Shown one piece after another: positions 9,665 through 21,189 of a stretch of 64,000 nucleotides of DNA. Position numbers and translations under genes: made by a program. The stretch is from Sambucus nigra. Its lineage: Eukaryota; Streptophyta; Magnoliopsida; Dipsacales; Adoxaceae. The stretch's first letter is position 1; every line of letters begins with the position of its first letter. The notes beneath the pieces were generated by a model. The model was not told where the DNA came from. It saw nothing but the letters and a program-made list of their open reading frames with translations, and made no database searches. The DNA lies in assembly GCA_949130495.1 (NCBI GenBank), contig OX422216.1, positions 97,285,967 to 97,349,966 of the forward strand, in the 5' to 3' direction.

Positions 9665-12626
9665 TGTGACACCCCGCTTAATTAAATACCGGGTGATTAG
9701 TCCTTTATTAAATTAAATTAAAGTGTCCGGTTGGTTCATTCTTAGCATCACTGTAAAAAATAATTTTCTTTATTAGTCACCTAATAAATAATTAAGCTAA
9801 GTGTCAAAATATTTTATTTTTATAAATTAAGTCCTATTGTTATGATTTAATATGAAACCATTTTCATGAACACAATAGATAATATTAAACCAAACCATCC
9901 AAATGAAATATCCAAGCTACATTAAACAATCCAAATAATAAATCTCAATCGCAGGACAAGGTAATAAATAAAACAATCCCAACAATAGCTAAATCCTGAA
10001 ATGATAAAGAGTACACTTTCCTTAATCTTTTCTCAAAATCTTCCTGTACTTCATTCTTCCATGGGCTCCACACCATCGGGTATGCGCACCATATACTCTG
10101 GCTAGTGATTTAGGGTTGTTCACCCAAAGGCTCCTGGCCCTTACATCCATCTTATCACCGTTGATCGGAGGAAGTAATTGGTCGGTATCCATCACGTTAA
10201 TTACTTTCTACACTTCGGAAAAATAATTCAAATATCAAACCAGTATCAATGATGATTTATAATGCAGGGGAAAAGATCATAAAGAAACTCTCTCGTATCG
10301 TATCGCTCTTAAGGCTCTATTTGAAGAATTTTCCCTAGGTGATTTTATTTTTGACATGAAGGCTGGACCTTAACAAAGGCCTCCCTCACTCAATCCCATG
10401 CGTAGCTCAGTGCCTGTGCTGGATTAGCCACATGTTGTGGTGGTGGCTGCTGAGGTGCTCTCTCTGAACTAAATGATATATGGAAACGGTCCATTGACAG
10501 CCCTAATCCCAAGTGATTGCCTAAACATAGATTATATCTGATAACCCTTTATTAGGAATATTTTAATCCAGTTATGTTCATCTCAATACAGACTTAAGTT
10601 CTCAAGCACTTAATTCATTTAATATTAATTATTAAATTTTATCTACTTACAAGCACAGTAGATTAATCACAGGTACATATATTTATCACTCATAATATAT
10701 ATACTAATAAGGCACCCCACATAAATCTATGGTGTTGGCATACTCTGCTATCAAGTCCCCGTATCTCTCGTACAAAAGGAAAATACTAGTTCGGAATCAC
10801 TCTTGAACTGTATTAACACAAAGCACACATATTGGAGGCGAAGCATAGTTCCAAGTCACTAAGAGGTCAGCACATACCCTCATGTCTCTTAGGACCGTCT
10901 GACTATCACTCTCGGATAGCCTGTACTAAGGATGCTATGTTTTAGGGTACAAGTCAATATCCCTATAAAGGTCCAATCGAGATAAGACTGTCCCTGCGCG
11001 AAACCTCCGTGATAGCAAGTAACGCGGGTATGATTACACACAAACATACCATGTTATATATATATATAGCCATATATATATTCACACAATTCATCTAGGT
11101 ACACCCATGACCCATAATATGTTCTAGCTATGCGTAGCATATAACGCTCGAATTCTACGTATAATTAACTTATTCTTTTTATTCTCTCAATTACTGTAAA
11201 TCCATAAGTACTTATCGACTCTCGAAGTTTATCCTCTCGATAAATGTAAAATCAGTAGGTGTACCCTCACTACCCTACTAGTATAAGTCTTTCTAAATTC
11301 TTACAAGACCTACTTTACTGTACGCATGATTTCTCACTCAATTTATATCCCTAAAACCCCACAGTTAAATCTCACATAACTCGTCTTACCCGGACCCTAC
11401 ATATACCCTACTGGTCCTTCTCATGTCCCATTATGATATTTAAATTATGTCCAAGGGTCATTACACATTTGGAATTAGATTAACATAAAAAGGGGAAGAA
11501 GTTTTAGTTTTTTGGAGGAGTCGATCGATCGATGAAAAGGGGTCGATCGATCGATCAAGATGGTGTTGGCCCAGTTTCTGCAATTCTAGCCTACGGGTTT
11601 CATCCAATATAAATCCTCAAACCTCCATTAACATTTCCCAACCTCCCAAGCAAACATCATGAATGTTATATAAACCAATATAGAAGATTTCTAACGTAAA
11701 ACATTCACAAATTCATCAAGAATCGTCATCAAAGGGGATTAATTCAAGAAATTATCATTTAACCCTAGTTTATCCAAGTTTCTCAAGAATTCATTTAATT
11801 TACATATTTCTATCTCTATTAGGCATCAATTTCGTGGATAATATTCTACATATGACAGGTATCTATCCTAAGATGGTTTCTACTGTAAATTGGCAATAAA
11901 AATCTCCCAAACAATATTTTATTTTCATGAAGACATAAGAGAATTAATTTCTACACTAGCATGGATGTGTTATCAACTAAAGAACAACAAGTTAGATACT
12001 TTATTGGGAATAAAAGGTCTGGTCCAACGGATTTGAGTGGTATTGGAACGTTTCCCTTCTCCCGATTTGCGCGTTGGTGGTGGAATTGATGAGAGTGGTG
12101 TAGGGCTCTCCTCCTTGGAAGGCTTCTCTCTTCTCTCTTCCTTAGCCTCTATGCAACTCCAAGGTTTCTAACCCTCGAGGACTCTAACTCTCATCAGATA
12201 TAGCACTCCAATTTTCATCCATAATTAAGGCCTAAAATGGGTAATTACAAAAATGCCCTCTCAGGTTACCGGTTAGGCCTAAAAACGTCCCGAGACCCCC
12301 GATACACTTTTCTGACTATCTCGATCCTTCTGAACATATTGGCGCACTCGAAATGACCATACGGGTGACTTATAATTAATTTACTTCTTATTCCATTAAT
12401 TTAGTCCCGACACGATGCACGCGCGTCCCGACTTAATTTCTATGATTGTCGTATTATTCACTCGCGACAATTTTAATAAATTCAATCTCGTATATTACTT
12501 TACTCATCTAGTAATATTCAACATAATTCTTATCAATAATTACTAACTCTCGTCACGCTAGTAAATATTCAATTTAAAATCCGTATTAATATTAAATTAA
12601 AGGCCATAAAAATACGAGGTATTACA
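9665..12626 (-). repeat. 3' LTR (low-coordinate LTR)
   Basis: 2962 bp from TGTGACACC to GGTATTACA. Compared with the other LTR it has about 445 bp of unique sequence (about 10018-10462) and lacks about 650 bp found at 16112-16770. It includes a TCGATCGATCGAT-type block at 11521-11557 and a short (TA)n near 11057. No open frame of note is present. Confidence 0.85.
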
Positions 12627-15600
12627 TACTTCCCCCTAATAACGGAATTTCGTCCCGAAATTCGGAAAATAAGGACTACTTGGTAAAACAATTCTAGATA
12701 CTTTATTAGTACGCAAAACTAACTTCAGAGTAAGGCGCTCAATCATTATATCCCCCACCTCACAGCAAGCTTGTTTAACACTCTCAACACTTTATCAGTT
12801 ATAGGGTCTCACCTCAATAACGACACTTCACATTGTGCTTCTATCTGACGACATTCGAATAAGACGAGTCTGTACATTATTGGCCCCCATTATCTCAATA
12901 TTATTGGGAGGTCGCACCTCCCTACATGTCAACTACTAGTATTTATTATAATACAAAACTCCCATCCTGAGAGAAACCATATGAAAATCTGACCACTCTT
13001 GTCAGTTCTTCGAATCTTGATTTCCGGTGATGTAACTCTTACGATAGTCAAAAGTCAACTAAAACAGCCATGGTAATTCCACTCTAGTCTTCGGACTCTA
13101 GCTCAACGAATAAAAAAAATTCTGATTATCTGCTCACCTCTAAGCAACCAGGGAAAAATTTAAGGTTTTTCCACACAAAACCTTAATGAGCACTTTATCC
13201 ACAATAAACAGGTATGAGTGCTTACACACCACTCTACCATTTGGTAATATCTTCTCCCAAGTACCGTAATATACTTTGCTTACTATCTATAATTTTTACG
13301 AATATGAAACAACCATAATGAGTCCAATATTACATTCATACCGCTCCACTAGTCGTTTATCACCTTTCGCCTACTCCTCGGGCTATAGGTGATGCAATAT
13401 GCTCAAAATAAAATGTCATCCCCACTGCTTCCTGAAATCTTGTACTGAAGGTGGGGTTCAAGGATCTCATTCTAGTTCAGAATATTACCGGGCAGGACCA
13501 CTTATCGGTGCGATCCTTCTTTTCAAAGAAAGACCGAGGCATATTGTCTAATAGTGTAAATCACCCAAAATAATATAATAATTACTCTCGTTTATGTCAT
13601 CTTGTTTCACACATTTGAAGGGTCTCGTGACCTTATCCTGAGGTTGGCAACCCATCAAAGAAATTTACTAAATGGACTGCCCTTTTCCATTACAGGAATC
13701 ATCGGCTTGTTACAAAATTCTCTGGCTGATCCTATTGCTCCAACCGATTTCTATCTATGAGTGGTGCATGCAGAGACAAATCACTATGTCCTGCTCAATA
13801 CCAACTTCCACTTGTAATGTCTCACATTAAGTAACACTTAATACTCCCCTTCTTTCCTCGGTGTATACCAAAAATTCTGACCCGTGCACTTTTCTCCACA
13901 ATGTGCACTCCTCGACTTTCTATACCTTACTAACATCATCATTCTATCTACGCTCAAGTCGCTCTCAACATTTGACTAGGTAAAAACTCCGCTCTAAGTG
14001 TTTTCCATAATAGTTAAATTTTACTCTTCTCAAGGAATACCCCTTTTTAAATGGCTTCCCACAGCCTTTCAACCAAATTCGGGTGTGCTATTCTGATCGC
14101 ACACTTATATATGGATTATCGTCCTTCTCACACGATGCTTAAACTACTTTACCATTTCCACTTCGTTATATTAGTCCCTTAGGAATATATTTCTCACATA
14201 TATTCCCACGTCCCTTTAACCCAGATGATTCTGACATCAGCTTACCAGGATGCCCACACCCTATAAACCGTGCATACGGGCATACACATCACATACACTT
14301 CATACATAACACTCAAATCTTTATTGATCTTGTATTCACAACGTGGCTATAATACTTTGGTATTCCCAATCACCCCAGAAATCAAAATTTTAAATCCTCC
14401 TTAACATCGTTTAACCCTTCAACTCGTGGTGATAAAAGAAAATTTTCAATGCTTCCTTACCACACAACCAGCTCCACTGGCCTTAAATCCTAATTTAACT
14501 TCCAACTTACAGTCATAACTACCTGTTCCTATGACGACCGAGGTAACTAACTCATGGACTAATGACCAAACATCTCCCTACTTCCAACCTTACGCTAAGT
14601 TTCATACGTGGGATATCCCACAAAGCAAAATCCAAACAAAGAACCCCCCGATACATTAGTACCTAGCATTGTCGGTGATCAAAATCCATTAGGTCCTCCA
14701 TCCATAACATGTACCCCTATGTTCCCGTCTCTTGACATAAAATCTACATCTCCTCCCGCAATTACATTTAAATAAAGAACTTTTTGCCCATTACACTATC
14801 ACTCAGCATTGGCGGTAGTCACATTCCATAAACCTCATACATCGGGACTCTCGTATTCCTTTCCCCAACCATATGAATATAAATCTTAACTCCCACATCT
14901 CTAAAGGATAGATATAACAATGCGCTCTTCCCATCACCAAGTACTGAGCACTAAACATAATAATGAGTTAAATCTTTCTGCTCAACAGTAAACCCAATAC
15001 ACACAGAATCATATCAACAAAGTCTCTACACACCCTGGGATTAAACATTTCGATACCAGTATAGTTTTCAAAGTCTCCATAATATATGATATAAATACGA
15101 GCCCTACCCTCTCGTAGGTGAGACTTCTCCAAAACAAAACATCCTGTACTATGACAGCAAACCCGATAGACTTGCGATATCTGCCCACTATCGATCTAAT
15201 TATTACTATAAAACCATAATCAAGATAATATCATATTCGTATAACACATCACTAAAACGAGTAACCTCAATAAGGTATATACCACTATCATTACACATCA
15301 TTGCTTCGTCTGACTCTCTCACAATCCTACGTCGTTGGGTGAGTCTAATTTAGCACCACTTTGAACTATAGTAGCACTTGGAAATCATATGTTGAGCCCT
15401 AGTCGTCTTTACAGTTCTGTCTTCTCGTGCCATAATAGGGATGACCTCGACTATGGTCATCATCCTCGAATATATACTCTACAACCTCAACTAAGCCACA
15501 CCTCATGTTGTCCGCCCAACGGCCCTCGCCTGCCATTCTTCATTATTCGAACATGCCCGAACGCAAATAAGCTCAATAAGATATATACGTTATAACAGAA

Positions 15601-15727
15601 GAATAAAATCTCACCATAGAAATAAACAATCTTAAACATAGGTCTCTATATCAAACAAAACAACGCTGAAGGCATAATAAGCCACACAGATCCTAAGGAC
15701 ACCAGAACCTGATGCTCTAATACCATC
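12627..15727 (-). other. Internal region of LTR element, no gag/pol recognised
   Basis: At the low end the minus strand reads TTATTAGGGGGAAGTA just before the 3' LTR, a good polypurine tract. At the high end it reads TGGTATTAGAGCATCAGG just after the 5' LTR. That resembles an initiator-Met primer binding site (TGGTATCAGAGC) with one change. Between them 3.1 kb hold no frame longer than 68 codons and no Gag, RT or integrase motif that I can recognise in either direction. The size is too small for a normal gag-pol (about 5 kb), so it is either a non-coding replacement or very decayed sequence. Confidence 0.7.
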
Positions 15728-17319
15728 TGTGACACCCCACCTAATTAAATACTAGGTGATCAGTCATTTATTAAATTAAATCAAATTGTCTGGTTGGTTC
15801 ATTATTAGCATCACTATTGAAAATAATTTTATTTATTAATCACCTAATAAATAATTAAGCTAAGTTTCAAAACATTTAATTTTTATAAATTAAGTCTGAT
15901 TGTTATGATTTAATATGAAACCATTTTCATGAACACAATTGATAATATTAAACCAAACCATCCAAATGAAATAACCAAGCTAGATTAAACAATCCAAATA
16001 ATAAATCCTAATCGCAGGATAAGGAAATAAATAAAACAATCCCAACAATAGCTAAATCCTGAAATGATAAAGAGTACAAGTCTCTCTCTGAACTAAATGA
16101 TATATGGAAATGGGCGACACGTGCCCTGTCCGAGAATAACTAACTAGAAGACTGGAAAGACAATAATGGAGTCGTCTACTGTAAGGACCTGTAACTTCCA
16201 CAATAGCTATAGCATGTCAATGGTCCAAAGATCTAGGCGTGATGCCCCTGTGGCCGGGCACCTGTAATATATATATATATATATATGGAGTTAGGATGAC
16301 CATTTGAGCTAATATTTTTACTCTCAATGGTCTATTATTGGCCCTTGATGAAAATTTATTAGCCTCATTTTGTTCTTGTTGTTAGGTTTTGCTTTAAGAT
16401 TTTTTGCTTTAGGTAAATTTCATTTGCGAAATTTGACCTAGGGGGGTATGCCCCTGTTTAGTTTCTCTTGTATATATTTCTTTGTTTTATGTTAGTTCCT
16501 AATTACTAATATATATATATATATATATATACGAGAGGAAGAAAAAATAACAGGAAACGAGTCAGAGCCGGAGTATAAAACAGCTTTAAATATAGTTTAG
16601 CAAGTATTTAAAATGCTTACCAGTTGATATTACATACATGCTAATACCTCGACACTCACTTGAGAATTTTCACCCCTCAACTAGTGTGCACGCCTAGCGT
16701 ACTACCGAATTAATCTAGTTAAATCTAACCCAGTTAACTAGTCTAACCAAATCTTCATTCACCAAGCCTAATCCAAGTGATCGCCTAACCATACATTATA
16801 TCTGATAAACCTTTTATTAGGAATATTTTAATCCAGTTATGTTCATCTCAATACAGACTTAAGTTCTCAACCACTTAATTCATTTAGTATTATTGATTAA
16901 ATTTTAACTATTTACAAGCACAATAGATTAATCACAGGTACATATATTTATCACTCATAATATATATACCAATAAGGCACCCCACATAAATCTATGGTGT
17001 TGGAATACTCTGCTATCAAGTCCCCGTATCACTCGTATAAAAGGAAAATACTAGTTTGGAATCACTCTCGAACTGTATTCACACAAAACACACATATTGG
17101 AGGAGAAGCATAGTTCCAAGTCACTAAGAGGTCAGCACATACCCTCACGTCTCTTAGGACCGTCTGACTATCAGTATCGGATAACCTGTACCAAGGATGT
17201 TATGTTCTAAGGTACAAGACAATATCCCCCATAAAGGTCCAATCAAGATAAGAATGTCCCAGCACGAAACCTCCGTGATAGCAAGTAGCGCGGGTATGAT
17301 TACACACAAACATAACATG

Positions 17320-17369
<50 letters not shown>

Positions 17370-18990
17370 CCATACATATATTCACCTAATTCATCTAGGT
17401 ACGCCCACGACCCAAAATATGTTCTAGCTATGCGTAGCATATAGCGCTCGAATTCTACGTACAATTAAATTATTCTTTTTATTCTGTCAATTACTGAAAA
17501 TCCGTAAGTACTTCTCGACTCTCAAAGTTTATCCTCTCGATAAATGTAAAATCAGTAGGTGTACCCTTACTACCCTACTGGTCTAAGTCTTTCTAAATTC
17601 TTACAAACCTACTTTAACGTACACACGATTTCTCACTCAATTTATATTTCCCGAAACCCCACGGTTAAATCTCACATAACTTATCTTACCCGAACCCTAC
17701 TTATACCCTACTGGTCCTTCTTATATCCCATTATGATATTTAAATTATATCCAAGGGTCCTTACACATTTGTAATTGGATTAACATAAAAAGGGGAAGAA
17801 GTTTCAGTTTCCTGGAGGAGTCGATCGATCGATGAAAAGGGGTCGATCGATCGATCCAGTCGATTGATCGATCAAACAGGTGCTGGCCCAATTTCTGATA
17901 TTCTAGCCTATGGGTTTCATCTAATATAAATCCTCAAACCTTCATTAACATGTCCCAACCTTCCAACCAAACATCATGAACGTTATATATACCAATATAG
18001 AAGATTTCTAACGTAAAACATTCACAAATTTATTAAGAATCGTCATCAAAGGGGATTAATTCAAGAAATTATCATTTAACCCTAGTTCATTCAATTTTAT
18101 CAAGAATTCATTTAATTTCCAGATTTCTATCTCTATTGGGCATCAATTTCGTGGATAATATTCTACATATGACAGATATCCATCCTAAGATGGTTTTTAC
18201 TCCAAATTGGCAATAAAAATCTCCCAAGCAACATTTTATTTTCATGGAGACATAAGAGAATTAATTCCTACACTAGCATGGATGTGTTATCAACTAAAGA
18301 ACAACAAGTTAGATACTTGCCTGGAAATAGAAGGTCTGGTTCGACGAATTTGAGTGGTATAGGAACATTTCCCTTCTCCCGATCTGCGCATTGGTGGTGG
18401 AATTGAGGAGGTGGTGTAGGGCTCTCCTCCTTGGAAGCCTTCTCTCTTCTCTCTTCCTTAGCCTCTCTGCAACTCCAAGGTTTCCAACCCTCGAGGACTC
18501 TAACTCTCATCAAATATAGCACTCCAATTTTCGTCCATAATTAAGGCCTAAAATGGATAATTACCAATATTCCCTCTCGGGTTACTGATTAGGCCTAAAA
18601 ATGTTCCGAGACCCAAACTAAACCCCCAAATACATTTTTCTGACTACCTCGACCCTTCTGGACACACTGGCGCACTCGAAATGACCATACAGGAGACTTA
18701 TAATTAATTTACTTCTTATTCCATTAATTTAGTCCCGACACGATGCACGCGCGTCCTGACTTAATTTTTATGATTGTCGTATTATTCACTCGCGGTAATA
18801 TTAATAAATTCAATCTAATACATTGCTTTACTCATATAGTAGTATTCAACATAATTCTTATCAATAATTACTAACTCTCGTCACGCTAGTAAATATTCAA
18901 TTTAAAATTCGGATTAATATTAAATCAATTTATCCCAATTAAATTTAATTAATCCCATTATTAAAGGCCATAAAAATACGGGGTATTACA
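15728..18990 (-). repeat. 5' LTR (high-coordinate LTR)
   Basis: 3263 bp from TGTGACACC to GGTATTACA, roughly 90% identical by eye to the other LTR where they align. Extra sequence includes an AT microsatellite, what looks like a LINE 3' end (about 16287-16510) and a (TA)n(CA)n run at 17321-17368. The TCGATCGATC block (17821-17872) is longer than in the partner LTR. Confidence 0.85.
16287..16531 (+). mobile_element. LINE 3' end fragment inside the LTR
   Basis: The phrase GGGGGGTATGCCCCTGTTTAG, followed by TTGTATATATTTCTTTG and TTATGTTAGTTCC, resembles the 3' untranslated end of LINE-C at 9300-9388. The segment is absent from the partner LTR. It ends in (AT)n rather than poly(A). It is probably a short, 5'-truncated LINE insertion. 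Confidence 0.45.
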
Positions 18991-19375
18991 CTGCTCAATC
19001 GCCTTCGCCACACTTTTAGGCAATATAATGATAGAATCCCAATAAATTTGGGAGCTGAACAAGACAGAGATAGCTAGCTAAAGTCTACCAGCATAGCTAA
19101 GGAATCTGGTGGTCTAACTTTTAACTTGAATGGTAATTTTGTCAACAAGTTCAATGCAATCCAAGGGCTTGAGTCTGGTAGAAATAAGGGGAACTCCCAA
19201 GTACCTAAATGGAGGTTTTGATGGGTAATACCCAAAGAGGAAGACATAGTAGTGATAACATCATCATTCCCTCCATAACAATCGAAATTGCTCTTAGAAA
19301 GATTATGATAAAGCCCATTAAACTCAAAAAAATCATCAAGAGCATTCTTCACACTCAAGAGACTGAATGTCACCA
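18991..19375 (-). pseudogene. LINE-B ORF2, post-FADD reverse transcriptase segment
   Basis: Minus-strand frames read GDIQSLECEEC, ALDDFFEFNGLYHNLSKSNF, LGITHQNL and then, after frameshifts, YLGVPLISTRLK, FLSYAGRL and IIILPKSVAKAIEQ. This is the RT palm/thumb part of a plant LINE just downstream of the catalytic FADD block. It is the 5' limit of the truncated copy. The last codons join in frame to 9660 once the LTR element and its target duplication are removed. At least two frameshifts and a stop make it non-functional. Confidence 0.8.
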
Positions 19376-20230
19376 CTATAAGAGTTGATGAGTTTGTTAA
19401 TGGTAGTACATGGAGATGGATAAGCTTTACCACTTGGGAACTCAATGAAATAAAGAATGATACACTACCCCTAATCAACCCTTCTGTGGAGGACTCTGTT
19501 ATTTGGCTGCCAAATGCTAATGGGAAGTATAACACTTCTTCAACCATGAGAGTTATTATGGATCACATTCCTCTCAACACCTGACACAAAATGGTTTGGC
19601 AGAACGGTAACATCCCTAAATGCTCCTTTATTCTCTGGCTAACCTGGAGGAAAAATTTGATTACGAAAGACAAACTCATGTTGTGGGGGGTGAGTGACAA
19701 CATAAAACTGTGAATTCTGCCACAATGGGATTGAGTCCATAAACCATCTCATGGATGATTGCCCCTACTCCAAAGAAATTTGGAAGGAAATCCTATATAG
19801 AAACTAGGTGTACGGATTGATGGGAACGTGGCAGAATGAAGTTGATGAAGTAGTGAAAGAAGCTTATGGCAAGTCTTTCATGTCTAAGATCAGAACTCTG
19901 GCCTTCTCCACTACTGTGTATTGCATTTAGATTGAAAAAAACAATAGGATACACACACGAAACTCCAAGAATCCCAATGACCTGGTCAAGGACATTGAGT
20001 TCATGATTAGATGCAAAATCTCTACTTGGAAAAAAGCCAAAAGAAGCTATTACAACTGGATGGCCTGCAAGTACTAGAGCCTCCCTGAATCCTCAATGAC
20101 TCACTAGCTTTATTGTTTGGTTCCTTCCCATTGTTTGTTTATGCTTAGATGTTTGGGTGTGCCCTCATCTTTTTGTCATGCCCTTAAGGTCCTCTTGGTC
20201 TTTGCCTTATACATTGTTCTAATTTGTATT
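19376..20230 (+). pseudogene. LINE-A ORF2 C-terminus with zf-RVT, plus 3' end
   Basis: The frame opens with RVDEFVNGSTWRWISFTTWE, continuing the reading that stopped at 7929. It then gives INPSVEDSVIWLPNANGKY, MVWQNGNIPKCSFILWLTWR and NLITKDKLMLWGVSDN, the start of zf-RVT. From about 19710 onward the frame is shifted, but the family text can be followed at DNA level: CPYSKEIWKEILYRN, then a Lys/Arg-rich end near 20040 and NWMACKY at 20055. A 3' untranslated region with GTGTGCCCTCATCTTTTTG follows. Stops and frameshifts are frequent. The poly(A) end is missing, probably replaced by the LTR-like sequence that begins near 20231. Confidence 0.8.
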
Positions 20231-20338
20231 TTGGGTTCGAGGAGACATGCCGAATCATTTATCCTTGATATAGTACGAGAGGTACTTGGACTGATAGTAG
20301 AGTACGAGAATGTGCATCACGGTGGCCATACCGATGGA

Positions 20339-20374
<36 letters not shown>

Positions 20375-21140
20375 TTGGATGTTTTCTCCTACTTATGTGT
20401 GACAGTAGTGAGGCTAGATAGCGTGTATCTAAACAAGATTTATCTACTTATATGGGATAATCGTGAGACGATAAAGAGTACATAGTAGGGAGATTAGATA
20501 GTGTAAATCTAATTAATGATGAATCTACTAAGGTGTAAATAGTAGGAAGATGGATGGTGAATATCTAAAATAAAGTTTAAGTAGAGAAACTTAAATGGTA
20601 AGGCTTGAACCATAAAATATATGAAATGGTAACGTGGGTTTAATAATAACAGAGGAGAGATATTAGTTATTAAGGGTATTCAGTAGCTTATTGTATGGGC
20701 GGTATGAGTAAGTTAAGAAGAATCTTAACTATGACTAAATGGTAGTTCAGGGTATTCAGTAACGTACTGTATGGGCGGTATGGGTGATCTAGACTGATTT
20801 GAAGCTTATTAGATACTTGAGACCTAGTTAGATTGGGTAGCTTGACTAGGTGGGTCGTTAGGTGTGCACTATAGATGAGAGGTGAGGAAACTCAAGGGAG
20901 TGTTCGCAGCCTAACATGTGTATCCAATAGCTGTTCATTTAAATTGATATTTAAATACTTACTAAATGTTTTCGAATGATTTTTACTTGGGCTCTGACCC
21001 GTACTTGCAAAAACCTTTTTCCAAAACCTTTTAGGTGTCCAGCCACAGGGATGCCAAGCAAGATGCTCTGTTTCAGGGATGCATAGCTGCAGCATTCTGG
21101 ATGCTTATAGGATTTGGAATTAGACGCTTCAGTTACTTCA
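20231..21140 (+). repeat. Diverged remnant of a Tekay-like LTR
   Basis: Read in reverse, several stretches match the large LTRs elsewhere here. TAGGTGTCCAGCCACAGGGA matches the 16250-16262 region. The region around 20860-20900 matches the block containing GTGTGCACGCCTAG, and TGTATGGGCGGTATG matches the solo LTR near 53120. An (AT)n run lies at 20341-20372. A 70-bp unit with GGGTATTCAGTA occurs twice (20679, 20749). Neither LTR end is preserved, and the sense strand is opposite to the other copies. Confidence 0.55.
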
Positions 21141-21189
21141 TTCCTAGTGTAGGGTGCAGTTCAATATTTCATTTGGGCATGTTGGCCCT

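Larger units (their letters stand above)
9665..18990 (-). mobile_element. Large LTR retrotransposon without coding capacity, Tekay-like LTRs
   Basis: A complete 9.3-kb element bounded by TGTGACACC and GGTATTACA, with a perfect 5-bp target duplication. Two LTRs of about 3.0 and 3.3 kb flank a 3.1-kb internal region. The orientation is minus: a primer binding site lies beside 15728 and a purine tract beside 12626. Such long LTRs with TGTAATACC...GGTGTCACA ends (minus strand) are typical of Tekay/Del-type chromoviruses, but no gag or pol frame is visible. It is best described as a non-autonomous, LARD-like derivative. The LTRs differ at many sites and by large indels, so the insertion is old. 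Confidence 0.85.
7930..19375 (-). mobile_element. LINE-B, minus-strand LINE inserted in LINE-A
   Basis: The element starts at its 3' end with TTTTTTTTTGGTAAG, the reverse of the poly(A) tail seen on other LINEs here. It runs to about 19375, where ORF2 is cut just after the FADD block, so the copy is 5'-truncated. Its coding order on the minus strand is 19375 to 18991, then 9660 to 9392, then about 8932 to 8130. The gaps are filled by the LTR element at 9665-18990 and by a short plus-strand LINE at about 8890-9388. Joining these blocks gives one continuous RT-to-zf-RVT order. A convincing target duplication was not seen; CTACT (left) and CCACT (right) is the best candidate. Confidence 0.8.
4041..20230 (+). 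mobile_element. LINE-A, L1-type non-LTR retrotransposon, interrupted
   Basis: This is a 5'-truncated plant L1-type LINE in two blocks, 4041-7929 and 19376-20230. The first block carries ORF1 (DUF4283 and zinc knuckle) and ORF2 (endonuclease, reverse transcriptase). The frame reading GDRTIYDAT stops at 7929 at the T-run of a minus-strand LINE. It resumes at about 19376 with TIRVDEFVNGSTWRWISF, the expected continuation. Everything between is therefore later insertion. The 3' untranslated end is recognisable by the phrase that reads TATGCCCTCATC in relatives. It fades at about 20230 without a clear poly(A). Confidence 0.85.

Noticed and set aside
17154..17427. Short ORFs with IYIYIY runs on both strands
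   Set aside because: They are translations of the (TA)n(CA)n microsatellite in an LTR.
18268..18522. 84-codon minus-strand ORF
   Set aside because: It lies in the 5' LTR of the large element and is broken in the partner LTR region.
19074..19547. 157-codon minus-strand ORF as a single gene
   Set aside because: It is a chimera: the part below 19375 is LINE-B and the part above is the antisense of LINE-A.
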